Position numbers and translations under genes: made by a program
NCBI GenBank assembly: GCA_030674185.1
Contig: CM060312.1
Location: forward strand, 49,837,307-49,901,306
Reading direction: 5' to 3'
Origin: Monoplex corrugatus
Lineage: Eukaryota; Mollusca; Gastropoda; Littorinimorpha; Ranellidae
DNA: 64,000 bases
Notes under the pieces: model-generated
What the model saw: only the letters and a program-made list of their open reading frames with translations
Database searches by the model: none
Told to the model about the DNA's origin: nothing
Shown: piece after piece, positions 25,280 to 38,009 of the stretch
How the letters are laid out: every line of letters begins with the position of its first letter
How positions within the stretch are numbered: position 1 is the stretch's first letter

Positions 25280-26540
25280 CCCAGTAAACGTGTTTTGATT
25301 GACAACAGACCGGAAAGCTTTTCAACAGGCGGAGACCTAATGCTGAAACCACGGTTGGCATAAAGCCACTAACATCTTTACCTTCCAAAATGTCACCGTG
25401 ACCTTTTGCTGTGGGTCAGAGGTTAAAAAAAAGGACGGGAAGGAGGTGAAGGCCGCGAGGAAGGCAACATCAAATTTTCATGAACTGTCTTCATAAATCA
25501 TCCACAGAAGCAGTGAGATGGGATTGTCTTTTTCAGGCGGTCTGATGAGGTAATTTCGTATCAGATTTTTATTTTTCCCTCTCTGGATCAACAATTCATT
25601 ATGAGGAGAATTCCTGTGGCGTTATTTTTCCCGTGTTGCCTTTCGTTGTGATTAAAAAATGATTGAGGGCTTTCTTGCTTCTTCTTGCATAAGATTTATT
25701 TATTAGCATGGATGCTCGGCACAGGTCAGGGATTTCTGTTTCATATTTGTTATTTCGGAAGCTCTGATACAGAATCATCATTATGGCCAAAGACGATATA
25801 TTTCAAGAACTTGTTTCTTTTGAAACGGTGACACAGAACAACGATTATGGCGCGGGATGATCTATTTTAAGGTAAACACATTTAAAGTAAATTTATCAGA
25901 ATTTGTATTGTTTATAGCCCATCCGGCCACAAGGGTCCGTAAAAGTGCGAAGAGGAATTAATCATACAAGTGTTTCATTGCAAAATTACGAGTATGGAGT
26001 GATTAAAAAAAAAACTCACATTATGTCATAATTTCAGTGACGGATTTAGATCTACCTGATCGATAAAGTGAATACAATTACAAACAAAATGAAGCATATT
26101 ATTTAAAACGGTATGAATAGCAAGTCTGTCTTTAGTAAACCCAGAAATTTTGCTATAATCTTAATCTTTATAGCGAAGGACTGTGCATTTTTTGTTCCTC
26201 CTTGTTTACGAAATTGATGGTCAGGTTTGCATCTGGAAAAGAAGGAAGAAGAACAAAAAACGCATTCAAAATACTAACAAATCACCCTCTCAACGTACAC
26301 AGCTTATTCTTTATGATTCACCTAGATTAGAAACAAGTTTTCTTGTAATCATCAGCAGCTGGGAGATTTAAGTGTACAAGCAGACAGTTAGAAATAGTGC
26401 CCAGTAGGCTTTCAAAGTTGTGAAATGTCAGCAACGGTGCCTATTTGCTACCTGCTTTGAGTCAGGAAACTATCAAGAACAGGACAAGATGTGAAAGTAA
26501 AAAATAACAGTTATACTTGTTCGGTATCTTGCTTGCACAG
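25280..26540. other. No recognised feature
   Basis: AT-rich sequence with short frames only; no repeat partner found in the window. Confidence 0.5.
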
Positions 26541-26550
26541 ACAACTTACC

Positions 26551-26645
26551 CCCCCCCCCCCCCGCACAGGTATGCACGCATGCACATACACACGCGCACA
26601 CACGCACGCACAGGTGTGCACGCACATACGCACGCACACACACAA

Positions 26646-26681
<36 letters not shown>

Positions 26682-26698
26682 CCACGCACACACACACG
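26551..26698. repeat. Poly-C then (CA)n/(CACG)n microsatellite
   Basis: A 14-base C run followed by interrupted CA and CACG repeats. Confidence 0.95.
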
Positions 26699-27416
26699 AT
26701 AGATTTAAGACTAACACCAGAGATGACGTTCATCTTCCTTGGCAAAGCCAACAACTGTGTATAATGTTTATCTTGCGAAGGGACGTAAACCTCGCTTATT
26801 ACACATTTTCTGAGTAACATTTGCGATATCGTACAACGTTTGTCAATCTTTCTGGACACTATTGGTTGGCATTATGCACGTACAGGCCAAAAACCAAGCC
26901 CGTCGCATGCGTTCACGATATTACCAAACGCTGTTCTTTGTTATACTTCCACTTAGCCACGCAGTTCCAACCCCTGCCTACAGAAAGCGTCCATCACTCT
27001 ACAACATTACGGGGAGAGCAGCCTAACGCCCAGCTGCGTGTTCCGGACGTCACAGGGCGATAAATGTCAAAGAGGAAATGAATATTTGGCGCCTCTACTT
27101 TGGTCTAATGGCCAGGTTCACAGGTTAAGCTCTGGCTTTAGCGTTGGCCTGTTTGACTGACTGAATTATCCTGCCTGCCGGGTCACCCGCCCTACCTTTG
27201 AAGTCGGCTCCTGTTAGTTCACCCTGCTGTCACCGATCCCTCTAGGACTTTGCCAGAGTCACATCTGCGCATGCGCGAACGGAAACGGAAGTGAGAACAG
27301 TAGTGGGGGGGGGGAAGGGAAAGCTTTTAAAGTCGTGCTCGTACGTACAGCGCTGGTGTAAACGTCAGACGTCTGTCTGTCTTTCTGTCTTTCTGTCCGT
27401 CTGTCTCTCGTTCTCA

Positions 27417-27653
27417 CTCACACACACACACACACACACCACACACACACACACACAACACACACACACACACACACCACAAAACCCCACCCTACCACAC
27501 ACACACACACAACCCCACACCTACCACACACACACACAACCCCACACCTACCACACACACACACACACACACAACCACACACCTACCACACACACACACA
27601 CACTACACCCCACACACACACACACACACATACACACACACACACACACACAC

Positions 27654-27714
<61 letters not shown>
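27417..27714. repeat. (CA)n compound tract with CCCCACACCTACCA repeats
   Basis: CA runs with three tandem copies of an ACAACCCCACACCTACCAC-like unit between about 27485 and 27600. Confidence 0.95.
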
Positions 27715-27718
<4 letters not shown>

Positions 27719-28095
27719 AATAATATATGCCATGTGTAATGATGCCGAAATGGGGATGCTGCTAATGCGGTTTGCTTTAACTTTGTCGACCTTTTGCGCA
27801 CACACGAAAATCTTATTGAGAAGAAGCATAGCGTACATTCAGCAATAAATAAAATATCATGTCAACGGTGTGCTGCCAAGTCTGCCTGTCACTTCATGTG
27901 TTAAGAACGGATCGGATGGGCCATACAAGGTGTAAACATTTTGTTCCAGGCGGTCATAAAACATTTATATGATTCGATTTGTTATAGACGCTTCTAGCTG
28001 GGAACAAGAAGTGTTCTTCCTGATCAAGTTCATCCCATAATATTCAGGTGCTAACCGTCCTTCAAGCTTGCACGATATCCTGAGCAAAGGGACCG

Positions 28096-28166
28096 ACGTT
28101 TACAGCTGGATGGATTAGAGGACACATGCACAAAGTTTTCTTTCTAGCCAGGCTCGAACCGACGCG
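28096..28166 (-). mobile_element. Short dispersed repeat (TTTACAGCTGGATGG), copy 1
   Basis: It matches 31722-31792 at nearly every position: TTTACAGCTGGATGGATTAG, then AAAGTTTTCTTTCTAGCCAG and CGAACCGACGCG. The complement carries GGTTCGAGCC, a B-box-like sequence, so this is likely a tRNA-derived SINE piece read on the minus strand. A weaker relative may lie at about 38712. Confidence 0.6.
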
Positions 28167-28559
28167 ATAAAGAGCAGCAACACACCTCTTTCATAATGTG
28201 GGCGAAACAGTGTTCTTACACGCTTTCGAGAAAATCGGAAAGCTCTTAAAAGAAAATCATGAACATTTTCAATTTGGATTTGTTTCCGAAAGTGCTTTTG
28301 CGTTTCTTGGCGAAAGGAACATCAGCATTCAGATCTAAACTTTGATCTTGTTGATCAGGAGTATCAGACAACATATGAAGGACTCGATGAGAAATTTTAA
28401 GGTTTGGGATCTGCTGCCAGCACGAATTACAGGACAGATCCCGTGGCCCAACCGCTAGTCAGAGATATGTGTTTGTGCTATAATTTCTTTTATGCACCAA
28501 CACAATGTAGAGTACGTGATTATAGGACGCCTTTCTGTCGAGCTCGAGTGATGATCAGA

Positions 28560-28618
28560 TTCTCTGTCTCTGTCTCTCTCTGTCTCTTCTCTCTGTCTCT
28601 CTCTTCTCTGTCTCTCTC

Positions 28619-28657
<39 letters not shown>
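28560..28657. repeat. (CT)n/(CTGT)n microsatellite
   Basis: About 97 bases of CT with TGTCTC interruptions. Confidence 0.95.
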
Positions 28658-28660
<3 letters not shown>

Positions 28661-29046
28661 GTTCCCAGCACCAAACAAAGCAAGCACTGGAAATCCCATG
28701 CTGGCAAGCTATGTACATGTATTTTTTATGACCCTTTGCCAAGAATCGCAGTGTCAGACGGGCAGAAGCATTATCATCAAATCGAGCAGGGAGCCAGCGT
28801 GATGCAGCGTACCTGCTGTAGATGTCAGGCAAGGTGTGTTACAAGGTGGCGGTATGGCAACGGTTGGTGATAATGGACTGGGTGGCCATTACAACGATGG
28901 CTGGCTTGCCACCAGGGTGCATTATACAGTTCGTCAGCCAGAGAGAACCGCGGCTCCAGTTTAAGATTCTGAATTATTGGTGGTAGTTTGGATACTAACA
29001 TTTCTGTTTTTGATAATCCCAACGTGGTTATTATTACATTTTTTTG

Positions 29047-30722
29047 TAAATGAAGAAACGAAGTAAATTGTTAGTGATAGGCTAGGATTAGGAACAAAGT
29101 TGTAGGTAAACGATACAGTTAAGATTACGCATAACGTTAAACTTGTAAGTAAAATGATAGGGTTAGGATTAGGACCAAAGTTAACTTTTGTGGGTAAATA
29201 ATATGGTTAGGATTAGGAACAAAGCTAAGCTTGTAGGTAAATGATGGATTAGGATGAGGAGCAAAGGTAAGCTTGTAGGTAAATGATAGGGTTAAGATTA
29301 GGAACACAGTTGAGCTTGTGGTCAAATGATAGAGTTAGGATTAGGACCAAAGTTGTAGGTAAACGATACGGTTAAGATTATGCACAAAGTTAAGCTTGTA
29401 AGTAAATGATTGGGTTAGGATTAGGAACAAAGTTAACTTTTGTGGGTAGATAATAGGGTTAGGATTAGAACAAAGTTAACTTTTGTGGGTAGATAATAGG
29501 GTGTAGGATTAGGAACAAAGTTAAAGTTGTAGATAAATGTTAGGATTAGGAACAAAGTTAACTTTTGTGGTAAATGATCGGGTTAGGATTAGGAACAAAC
29601 TTAAGCTTGTAGGTAAATGATAGGGTTGAGATTAGGAAGAAGTTAAGCTTGTAGGTAAATGATAGGGTTAAGATAAGGAACAAAGTTAGCTTGTAGGTAA
29701 ATGATAGGGTTAGGATTAGGAACAAAGTTAAGCGTGTAGGTAACGATAAGGTTAAGATTAGGAACAAAGTTAATCCTGTAGGTAAATGATAGGGTTAGGA
29801 ACAAAGTTAAGCTTGTAGGTAAATGATAGGGTTAGGATTAGGAACAAAGTTAAGCTTGTAGGTAAATGATAGGGTTAGGATTAGGAACAAAGTTAAACTG
29901 GTAGGTGAATGAAAGGGTTTGGATTAGGAACAAAGTTAACCCTGTAGGTAAATGATAGGTTTTGGATTAGGAACAAAGCTAAGCTTGTAGGTAAATGATA
30001 GATGATAGGGTTAGGACTAGGAACAAACTGTATGTAAATGATAGGGTTAAGATTAGGAACAAAGATAAGCTTGTAGGTAAATGATAAGGTTAAGATTAGG
30101 AACACAGTTAAGCTTGTAGGTAAATGATAGGGTTAAGATTAGGGACACAGTGAAACTTATAGGTAAATGATAGGGTTAAGATTGGGACACGGTGAAACTT
30201 ATAGGTAAATGATAGGGTTAAGATTAGGCATAAAGTTAAGTTTGTAGGTAAATGATAGGGTTAAGATTAGGAACAAAGTTGTAGGTAAATGATAGGTTAA
30301 GATTAGGCATAAAGTTAAGTTTGTAGGTAAATGATAGGGTTAAGATTAGGAAATTAAGTTGTAGGTAAATGATGGGTTAAGATTAGGAACAAAGTTGTAG
30401 GTAAATGATAGGTTAAGATTAGGAAAAGTTGTAGGTAAATGATAGGGTTAAGATTAGGATAAAGTTGTTGTAGTAAATGATAGGGTTAAGATTAGGAACA
30501 AAGTTGTAGGTAAATGATAGGGTTAAGATTAGGCAAAAGTTAAGTTGTAGGTAAATGATAGGGTTAAGATTAGGAACAAGTAAGCTTGTAGGTAAATGAT
30601 AGGGTTAGGATTAGGAACAAAGTTAAGCTTGTAGGTAAATGATAAGGTTAAGATTAGGAACAAAGTTAAGCATGTAGGTAAATGATAGGGTTAGGATTAG
30701 GAACAAAGTTAAACTTGTAGGT
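29047..30722. repeat. 43-bp minisatellite with telomere-like core, about 1.7 kb
   Basis: The unit begins TAGGGTTAAGATTAGGAACA and continues AAGTTAAGCTTGTAGGTAAATGA, 43 bases, in roughly forty tandem copies. Some units, mostly at 29340-29400 and 30270-30540, are about 35 bases because the TTAAGCT segment is missing. The part TAGGGTTAGGATTAGG resembles degenerate TTAGGG telomere repeats. Minus-strand frames with FLILTLSFTYKL repeats are translations of the array; 43 is not a multiple of three, so no periodic protein results. Confidence 0.95.
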
Positions 30723-30988
30723 TATTATTCTAGATAGATAATGGTGTCGCCGACGTGTCACGGCCACAGTAAGTCAGAGTGTTAAGGCCAGGGAAAGAAT
30801 TAAAGCTAGAGAGGGTGTTTTTTGTGATTTGATTTTTCTCCGCAGGCTGCATAATGACTTACCATCGATACCAAGCTGACGAGTGACGAGCTGCTTGCAG
30901 ACACATGTTTTGTCGTTTTGTACTTGCTAGCTGCCATTTAACCTTGCTGGATGGTTGCGTGAAATAGCTAGTGGTAATGAAAAACAAG

Positions 30989-31079
<91 letters not shown>

Positions 31080-31162
31080 CCCTCCCTCCCTCCCTCCCTC
31101 TCTGTCTCTGCCTCACTCTTTCGCTCTGTCTCTCTGTCTCTCTCTCTGTGTCTCTGTCTCTA

Positions 31163-31242
<80 letters not shown>
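30989..31242. repeat. (GT)n, (CCCT)n and (CT)n compound microsatellite
   Basis: GT to about 31077, CCCT to 31100, then CT with CTGT units. Confidence 0.95.
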
Positions 31243-31245
<3 letters not shown>

Positions 31246-31529
31246 CCTACGTTCTTTGTGAAATAGGAGACAGAGAATATTTGGCTGGGAAAACAGAATG
31301 GTTGAAAAGGGACATGGACTAATGGAGAAACGAACACGTTCATAATGGACTCGTCAGCGCAGAAGTTCACGACTGGCATATAAGTAATGGTGTTTCTTGC
31401 AACCATGAGGCCAAAAGGACGTGCACTGGTAGAGACTTTGACTTTTCTCATCGTGAATAAGGCGAAGTCCATCTCTTGCTATCTTTTTTGTAATATCATT
31501 TTTTTTTTATGAAATACGTGTTCTGATTC

Positions 31530-31532
<3 letters not shown>

Positions 31533-31613
<81 letters not shown>

Positions 31614-31634
31614 GTTTTGTTTTGTTTTGTTTTG
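31533..31634. repeat. (GT)n then (TTTTG)n microsatellite
   Basis: About 78 bases of GT followed by five TTTTG units. Confidence 0.95.
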
Positions 31635-31721
31635 CTCCTATTTGCTTGATCATGGGAGGTCACTTTTGATTTGGGATTTCCTTTGTCGCTTAAATTCTCT
31701 AACCCAGAACAGGGCCAGGTG

Positions 31722-31792
31722 CCCATTTACAGCTGGATGGATTAGAGGACATATGCATAAAGTTTTCTTTCTAGCCAGGCTCAAACCGACGC
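31722..31792 (-). mobile_element. Short dispersed repeat (TTTACAGCTGGATGG), copy 2
   Basis: Near-identical partner of 28096-28166. It is preceded by GGGCCAGGTGCCCA, which the other copy lacks. Confidence 0.6.
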
Positions 31793-31859
31793 GTGTGTAG
31801 TGGCGTAATAGGAACTGTGGCACTACGCAACGTATAGCAACTAATTGCCACTATACTGC

Positions 31860-31968
31860 TGCTAATACTAGTAATAACGCTACCTCCTTCACTGTAAGGC
31901 TACTGCTACTACTACTACAACTACTAGAACTACTGCTGTTCTACTACTACTAACTACTACTACTACTA

Positions 31969-32004
<36 letters not shown>

Positions 32005-32012
32005 AATGACGA
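31860..32012. repeat. (ACT)n microsatellite
   Basis: Interrupted ACT/TAC trinucleotides of about 100 bases within a longer degenerate stretch. Confidence 0.9.
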
Positions 32013-32108
32013 CGACGCTCAAAGAACTACACTACTATTGAAGGGGGATGAGCGGGTTGTAATCGGACCAGTCTTTGTTGATGTTCTTTATCATAAATGA
32101 TCTTAGTG

Positions 32109-32187
<79 letters not shown>

Positions 32188-32193
32188 TGTGTG
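32109..32193. repeat. (GT)n microsatellite
   Basis: About 85 bases of GT, followed by a short GCGC-rich run. Confidence 0.95.
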
Positions 32194-32249
32194 GTGCGCG
32201 GCGCGCGCCCGCCCATGCCCCAAAGAAGATCCAGTTGTCTGTCCTATTC

Positions 32250-32482
32250 GCTCACTCTGCAGCATCACTCCTTGAAATGTTGGCGGCCCACACTGCTGTT
32301 CGGGTCTCTGACCTCCACATCTTTCTTTGCTCAACCAGGTTGAAAATCTCCGGACTGTTACGACCTGTCCAGTCCTTGATGTTTCCTAGGTAATCTGTTC
32401 GTGGACTTTCCCCTTTCTGCTTTGCCCTCGACTTTCCTTGGATGACATCTTTCATGGGAGTGCATTTTTTGTTTCTGCACAC
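32250..32482 (-). pseudogene. LINE ORF2 C-terminal fragment
   Basis: The minus frame reads ...GKSRAKQKGESPRTDYLGNIK and then WTGRNSPEIFNLVEQRKMWRS, a tail style I know from the C-termini of RTE-like LINE polymerases (G..RGRQR...IK.WTG...W). Only the last 65 or so residues are present, so this is a 5'-truncated insertion of a LINE distinct from the MIANAM group. The first 10 residues of the frame are probably flank. Clade is not assigned. Confidence 0.6.
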
Positions 32483-32902
32483 AGGTTAAAAAGGAGGTCA
32501 ATTCTTTCTAAGGATGACCTGTACAAGTTTTCTCGGGGTTTTCAGCTCGTCGAGTATGCTCTTTTCACTTCTCATGTTTTTTCTAGTTCACCTTTAGGAG
32601 ACGACTATAATCAGTCGCAAATGCTAAGATTTTATAATGGCCTAGTTAGGGGGTAATAGTGACGCATAATGTTTAAACGCAATTTTTTTTTCGGCTTTAA
32701 AGACGTGGACAGGTGTGTTCCAGGTTTAGGTTTTGCTTATATGTTTAGTTCAGAGAAACCAGGAAGTTAGGTTCACGCATGCGTTGAGAAAGAACATGGC
32801 TCGTTTTTATGGTCATGGAGTGGCAAAATATGTAGCCCATTGCTAAAGCAGTTCGTGAAAGTAAGTGGAAGTAAATAGTAATTTTATCTGTATTATTACC
32901 GG

Positions 32903-32904
<2 letters not shown>

Positions 32905-32989
<85 letters not shown>

Positions 32990-33116
32990 TTGGGGGGGTA
33001 TCGAGGTTTGCTCGTCATTTTTCAGTAAAAGGCAGATTATTAGAATGGCTTGATCATTTTGTTATATATATTTTTAAACAGTTATACATTTCTCTTCCCT
33101 AATTTCGTTTAAAAAC

Positions 33117-33185
<69 letters not shown>
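32905..33185. repeat. (GT)n and (GA)n microsatellites
   Basis: GT at 32905-32987 and GA at 33123-33185, with about 135 bases of AT-rich sequence between. Confidence 0.95.
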
Positions 33186-33187
<2 letters not shown>

Positions 33188-33189
33188 TT

Positions 33190-35095
33190 CAAATCGATTT
33201 AAGAATCCTTAAAAGAAACAAGTCCCTCTTCCGATCGATCAGGAGTTTTCTGACTAGGGACAAGAACAAAAAAGGAGTTTATGAAATCAATTTTCCTTAA
33301 TCAGTAGCTAGTGCAAGCAGCATGTCCTTCTTTGTAGAGAAGCTGAGCTTTCGTCTTCTTCTCATTACGTAAGCTTTTAACGCACCCAGTCCTCCAAATC
33401 TGACAATATCGCCGATCAATACTCCTTCCACACTAGGGAAAAAGCCACGAAGAGAAAGAAAAGAAAATCTTTTGGTCAATTTTTTTTTTTTTTTTTTTTT
33501 TTTTAAACTTTACATTGGGAAGAATATTTTAACGTGATCGTGAGCGTTTTGTTATTTTGACCTTGTCTGAATCGGATTCCTGTTTTAAAAGACGCCCGAG
33601 TGGAATAGATGTCGTTGTCACGTTTGAGTGATAGTGTAGACTTTTTATTGATTTTTTTCTTTAAATGCCAGCAGGACAAGACAGTCATTTGTCTAAGTGC
33701 TTGTACAAATTGAGGTCGGTGACTGGATCATGTTATCCATCTCGGTTTGCCTTTGTGGATCCCTCAATGTTTTTTCAGACTTGTATTTTTTTCCAACAGT
33801 GTTCGTTTGGAACCCCCTTCCAGCAGTTCCTTAGTGTTGACGTTGTATTTAAACCCTAGCTTATGGTTATATCGAAATCCCGGTTAGTTTACCATACAGC
33901 TTGTGTCTTTGTAAATGCCACAATTACATACTATCGGATCTCAAACAGTAACTTACTGCGTACGGTACTAAGACACATTTAGTTTGCAGCCGTCGAATGC
34001 TTCTGTTAAGGAAACAAGCTTTTTCAGCAGAAAAGAAACAATTTAAATGACGTCAGACCGGATTTATTTAAGAAAAATATAACACATTATAAATTACAGT
34101 AATGTACTGCTCTCTTTGTCCCACTTCTTAAACATTAGTTATAGATAACCATCATTTGCATTTCTTTGCGCGAAAAGTTTATACCAAAAGCATGCTCGTT
34201 GCACTTATTTCCATTGATTGATTGATGTTTTTGCTGTGGAATTTATTCATTCTTTTCTTTTCTCTAAATGTTGTATCTGTTTTATTTATTAAATCACCCT
34301 GTTGTGGATGTTTTTTGCAACGGGGATGAATAGTAGTATAGTAATCATAGATACTGGATTTGAAATCTGTGACCGCTTGAACCTTTCTAGACAGACCTAG
34401 CTGTTTTGGATTTCCAGATGTGGTATGCTACGGACACTCCACGAATACCGTCATTGTTTTTATTTGTTCCTAGGTTTTTTGTTTTTTAGTATATACATTA
34501 TTATTTGTTTTGTTTTTGGTTTGTTGCTGTTGTTTGCTCTTCGTTTCCTGCATTCTTGAAAATTTCTTTTTCTGTCAATCGTTCCAGTCACCTGTATCAT
34601 TTTTCGTAGTTTATTTGTAAAAGTGATGGTTTTTCTGCTTGCGCTTTGTGTACTGACACTAGTTACCCATTTGGCTTTGCTGTATGATTACTTAACCTGT
34701 TATCTGCAGTTGATACATAGTTGTACAGCTAATGATATATATTACATTTGTAAGAAGAGGGGCTGGCACCTCAAGCTTAGCTTAGCTTATCTGTTATTTT
34801 AGTAAATTTAAATGGTGTAAGTGAAAAGAAATAAATGATGGGATATTGACTGATTCATGTTTGCACTGTGTTAACGGTGTCAATGAAATGGTCGAGGAAG
34901 AGATATCGTTAATGGAATATTTGCTGATTCCTGTTCCTGTAGTTTTAACGGATTGATTCAACTTTGACGAGGGACGAATCTCTAAATACAGGTTTGTAAT
35001 TTGGAACAACGGTGGAACGGCAGCTTAGTGATCGGCTTGGCAACAATCAGTTTAGAATAAAATAAATCGAACAGCTTGGTGGCCCTACTTCATTA
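33190..35095. other. No firm feature; AT-rich
   Basis: It contains a 24-base T run at 33480-33504, a possible terminal exon on the minus strand at 33297-33432 (see findings), and a two-copy degenerate 70-base repeat at about 34835-34985 (TGACTGATTCATGTTT / TTGCTGATTCCTGTTC). Nothing else is recognisable. Confidence 0.4.
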
Positions 35096-35399
35096 TTTCT
35101 ATGAAAAAAAAAAGACAATGAAAACAAAAACCCAATGAAACAATGGTCCAGTGGATAGACCGCTTGTTCCTGAGGCAATACGCCTCCAGATCACCTCCAG
35201 GTTGGGACAGCCAGTTGCCTCTCGAATTCTCTCCCACCCCCCACCCCCCAACTTCCTTTCCGCAAACCTTGAGTGATGTTTTGAGTATCTTTTGAATATG
35301 ACGACAACGACAAAAAGAGCAACAACAAAACCCATAACAAGACAAAGCCATCGCTTCCCTGAAAAAGAATGTGTATATGCACGCATGCTCACACACACT

Positions 35400-35419
35400 T
35401 ACACGCACGCGCGCGCGCG

Positions 35420-35487
<68 letters not shown>

Positions 35488-35609
35488 ACACACCGCACAC
35501 ACACACACACACACACAATACGCCACGCGCGCGCGCACATCCACACACACAATCTGTCTCTATCTCTCTGTCTGTCTGTCTGTCTCGTCTCTCTCTCTCT
35601 CTCTCTCTC
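35400..35609. repeat. (CA)n/(CG)n and (CT)n compound microsatellite
   Basis: CG run, CA run, interrupted CA, a second CG run near 35525, then CTGT and CT repeats. Confidence 0.95.
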
Positions 35610-36000
35610 AAAAATTAGAAAGAATCTACTGTAACAACGGAATTCTCCTTGGCAAAACATGACATAAAATGAGAATATGTTTAAAAGTGAAAACTTTTTT
35701 TCGTATAAAGTAAACAACGGGAACACAAAAAAACTCAAAGCTTTGTATGACTAAATAAAGGAAACATAGAAGATGGGTGTGAGAACCTTGGTGATGCGTT
35801 CTACCAGAGTGAATAGTAGCCCGAATTTCGCACGTAAAATTTAGCATGACAAGACGAGCCAAAATACAGAAAAACCCAGCATTCATGAAGCGTTCTTTCA
35901 ACAAACATGAGAAACAAACAGACCAGCGAGACGCCGTCGGGTAGTGAGTGACCTCGTCTCACCGTTTATACCTTTATTCATCTTTGTGTAGTTTGGGAGA

Positions 36001-36230
36001 TGAGTGGCAGAATGGTTCAGACGTAGGCCTGCCAATAATTAAACTCGAGGTTCCAGGCTTCATTCCCCGTAGAGGCCTCGACTTTTCTGCTCAGTTTGAC
36101 CGGAAAATCGAACTGAACGTCTAGTCCTTCGGAAAAAGGACAAAAAACGAGTCGGACCCGTGTGCCTTCTGGCTGCTCACGCTAAAGATCCCGCGGCAAT
36201 TGAAAATCGTGAAGAGCAGGGCATTGCCTG
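36001..36230 (+). mobile_element. tRNA-derived SINE
   Basis: An A-box-like TGGCAGAATGGTTCAGACG (about 36005) and a B-box-like GAGGTTCCAGGCTTCATTCC (about 36047) form a tRNA-like head. The body has CCTCGACTTTTCTGCTCAGT, CGTCTAGTCCTTCGG and CTCACGCTAAAGATCCC, the same kind of body as the SINE at 19335. Confidence 0.65.
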
Positions 36231-36458
36231 GCTACCTTGGTAGGAAACATTAGAGATAGGTTGATTTTCCAGGTCTTACCCCTTGAAGACCTGTGAGTAG
36301 GTTGTTCTTCCTGACAAGTCTGCCAACACGTGTGTTGCCCCAGTCGATACATTGCAGTCCCGAATAATGACACTTGCTGCTGGTTGTTTGTTAGGTGCCT
36401 GAACAAAAATGTTTGTGCGCACACGCACACAAGAACTATCACGCAGAGCATTAGAGGA

Positions 36459-36464
36459 GGAGGG

Positions 36465-36519
<55 letters not shown>
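36459..36519. repeat. (GA)n microsatellite
   Basis: About 60 bases of GA. Confidence 0.95.
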
Positions 36520-36521
<2 letters not shown>

Positions 36522-36608
36522 AATTGGGATGTGTTGTCATTTGGCCTACCATATTTTTGCCTGTCCGCTGTGGTGTTCTGACACCATGAAGTGTTCCCAT
36601 TGGTGTCT

Positions 36609-36647
36609 GCATGCATGCATGCATACATACATACATACATACATACA

Positions 36648-36678
<31 letters not shown>

Positions 36679-37020
36679 GCATAATACATACGTACGTACA
36701 TCCAATCCATCCATCCATCCATCCATCCATTCCATCCATCCATACCATATCATACATACATACATACATACATACATACATACATACATACATACATACA
36801 TACATACATAAAGATATGATAAACAAAATGTACAAGAAATCAGAAGAGTAACATCATTGTTGTTGTCTCGAAGAGACAGGAGAGACGTAAGCAGAAAAGT
36901 AGTACTTGATATATATGTGTCAATTATACATACATACATACACACGTGCATAATACATACGTACGTACGTACGTACGTACATACGTACACAATATACATA
37001 CATGCATGCATATATACATA
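36609..37020. repeat. (ACAT)n/(CCAT)n/(ACGT)n tetranucleotide arrays
   Basis: ACAT at 36613-36675, CCAT at 36700-36742, ACAT at 36745-36810, then ACAT and ACGT at 36922-37020. The Cys-Met-Tyr-Val frames here are repeat translations. Confidence 0.95.
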
Positions 37021-37054
37021 AATGTATGCATCCATACATACGTTACCAAACGCA

Positions 37055-37330
37055 GTGCCCACAGTTCAGGTTTTACATTACTACACGAAATCCAGCAAAT
37101 AGCCTGAAACTGTACAAAGTTCACCATAGACTGAGAGCATCAGAGGTAGGTCAGTGCTTCACGGAGCATGTGGTCAACTCATGGAATAGTCTCCAAGGGG
37201 GTATGGTGACAGTCCCACTTGTAGCCTAGATACTGCTAAATCAGGGCTTGTCTATCACTTGAAGAATCTTCTTCCATATATTGTCCGAACTGCCATAGAT
37301 CTACATGATAGTCTAGGCTAACGCAGGCGT
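37055..37330 (+). pseudogene. CR1/L2-like LINE ORF2 C-terminal fragment
   Basis: The plus frame reads TTRNPANSLKLYKVHHRLRA, then FTEHVVNSWNSLQGGMVTVP, which follows the usual C-terminal pattern of CR1-type LINE polymerases (R..S.KL.K.R.R...R..FF..RVV..WN.LP..VV.A). After a frame change it continues as LDTAKSGLVYHLKNLLPY. Only the extreme 3' end remains; a 5'-truncated insertion. Confidence 0.65.
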
Positions 37331-37499
37331 ACAGTGTAGAGCGGAGAATAGGCTAAAAGGCCTTAAAACACCATCCCCTCCCCCTGACGTCTACAGTCAA
37401 GTTTAATGTATAACTTCTTATACAAACATGTGTACATACATGGATATGTATATCATGCATACATATATATATATATACAACACATTACATTCATCAATT

Positions 37500-37719
37500 C
37501 TTACAGGCATACAAGAGAGAGAGGAGGAGGAAGAGGCGGAAGAGGAGAAGAAGAAGAGGAGAGAGAGGGGGGAGAGAGGGGGGGGGATTAATCAGAATCG
37601 TGTAGAAGTGGGTTTTGTCTGCCTCTTTCTATGTTGCTGTTGTTTAAGAAAAACAAAAACAAAACAAAAACAAAACAAAACAAAAAAACTACCACTACCA
37701 CCATCACCACCAGACCTCA

Positions 37720-37774
<55 letters not shown>

Positions 37775-37785
37775 TCACACACACA

Positions 37786-37818
<33 letters not shown>

Positions 37819-37842
37819 CAACAAAAACACACACACACACAC

Positions 37843-37873
<31 letters not shown>

Positions 37874-37950
37874 CACACACACACAACACCACACCACACA
37901 CACACACACACACAACAACACACACACACACACACAAACAACACACACAC

Positions 37951-37983
<33 letters not shown>

Positions 37984-38003
37984 CACCACACACACACCAC
38001 AGA
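37500..38003. repeat. GA-rich, AAAAC and (CA)n compound tract
   Basis: GA/GAG-rich at 37514-37587, CAAAA repeats at 37650-37685, then interrupted CA to 38003. Frames of up to 307 residues crossing it are repeat translations. Confidence 0.9.
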
Positions 38004-38009
38004 GAGAGA

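Noticed and set aside
29047..30722. Regular repeats considered as a CRISPR-like array
   Set aside because: Units are directly adjacent with no unique spacers, and the context is a eukaryotic genome.
35138..35250. Possible tRNA-like head (TGGTCCAGTGGATAGACC)
   Set aside because: It has an A-box-like start, but no acceptable B box or repeat body could be seen.
36182..37062. Long frames of 180-217 residues rich in Cys-Met-Tyr-Val
   Set aside because: They translate ACAT/ATGT tetranucleotide arrays.
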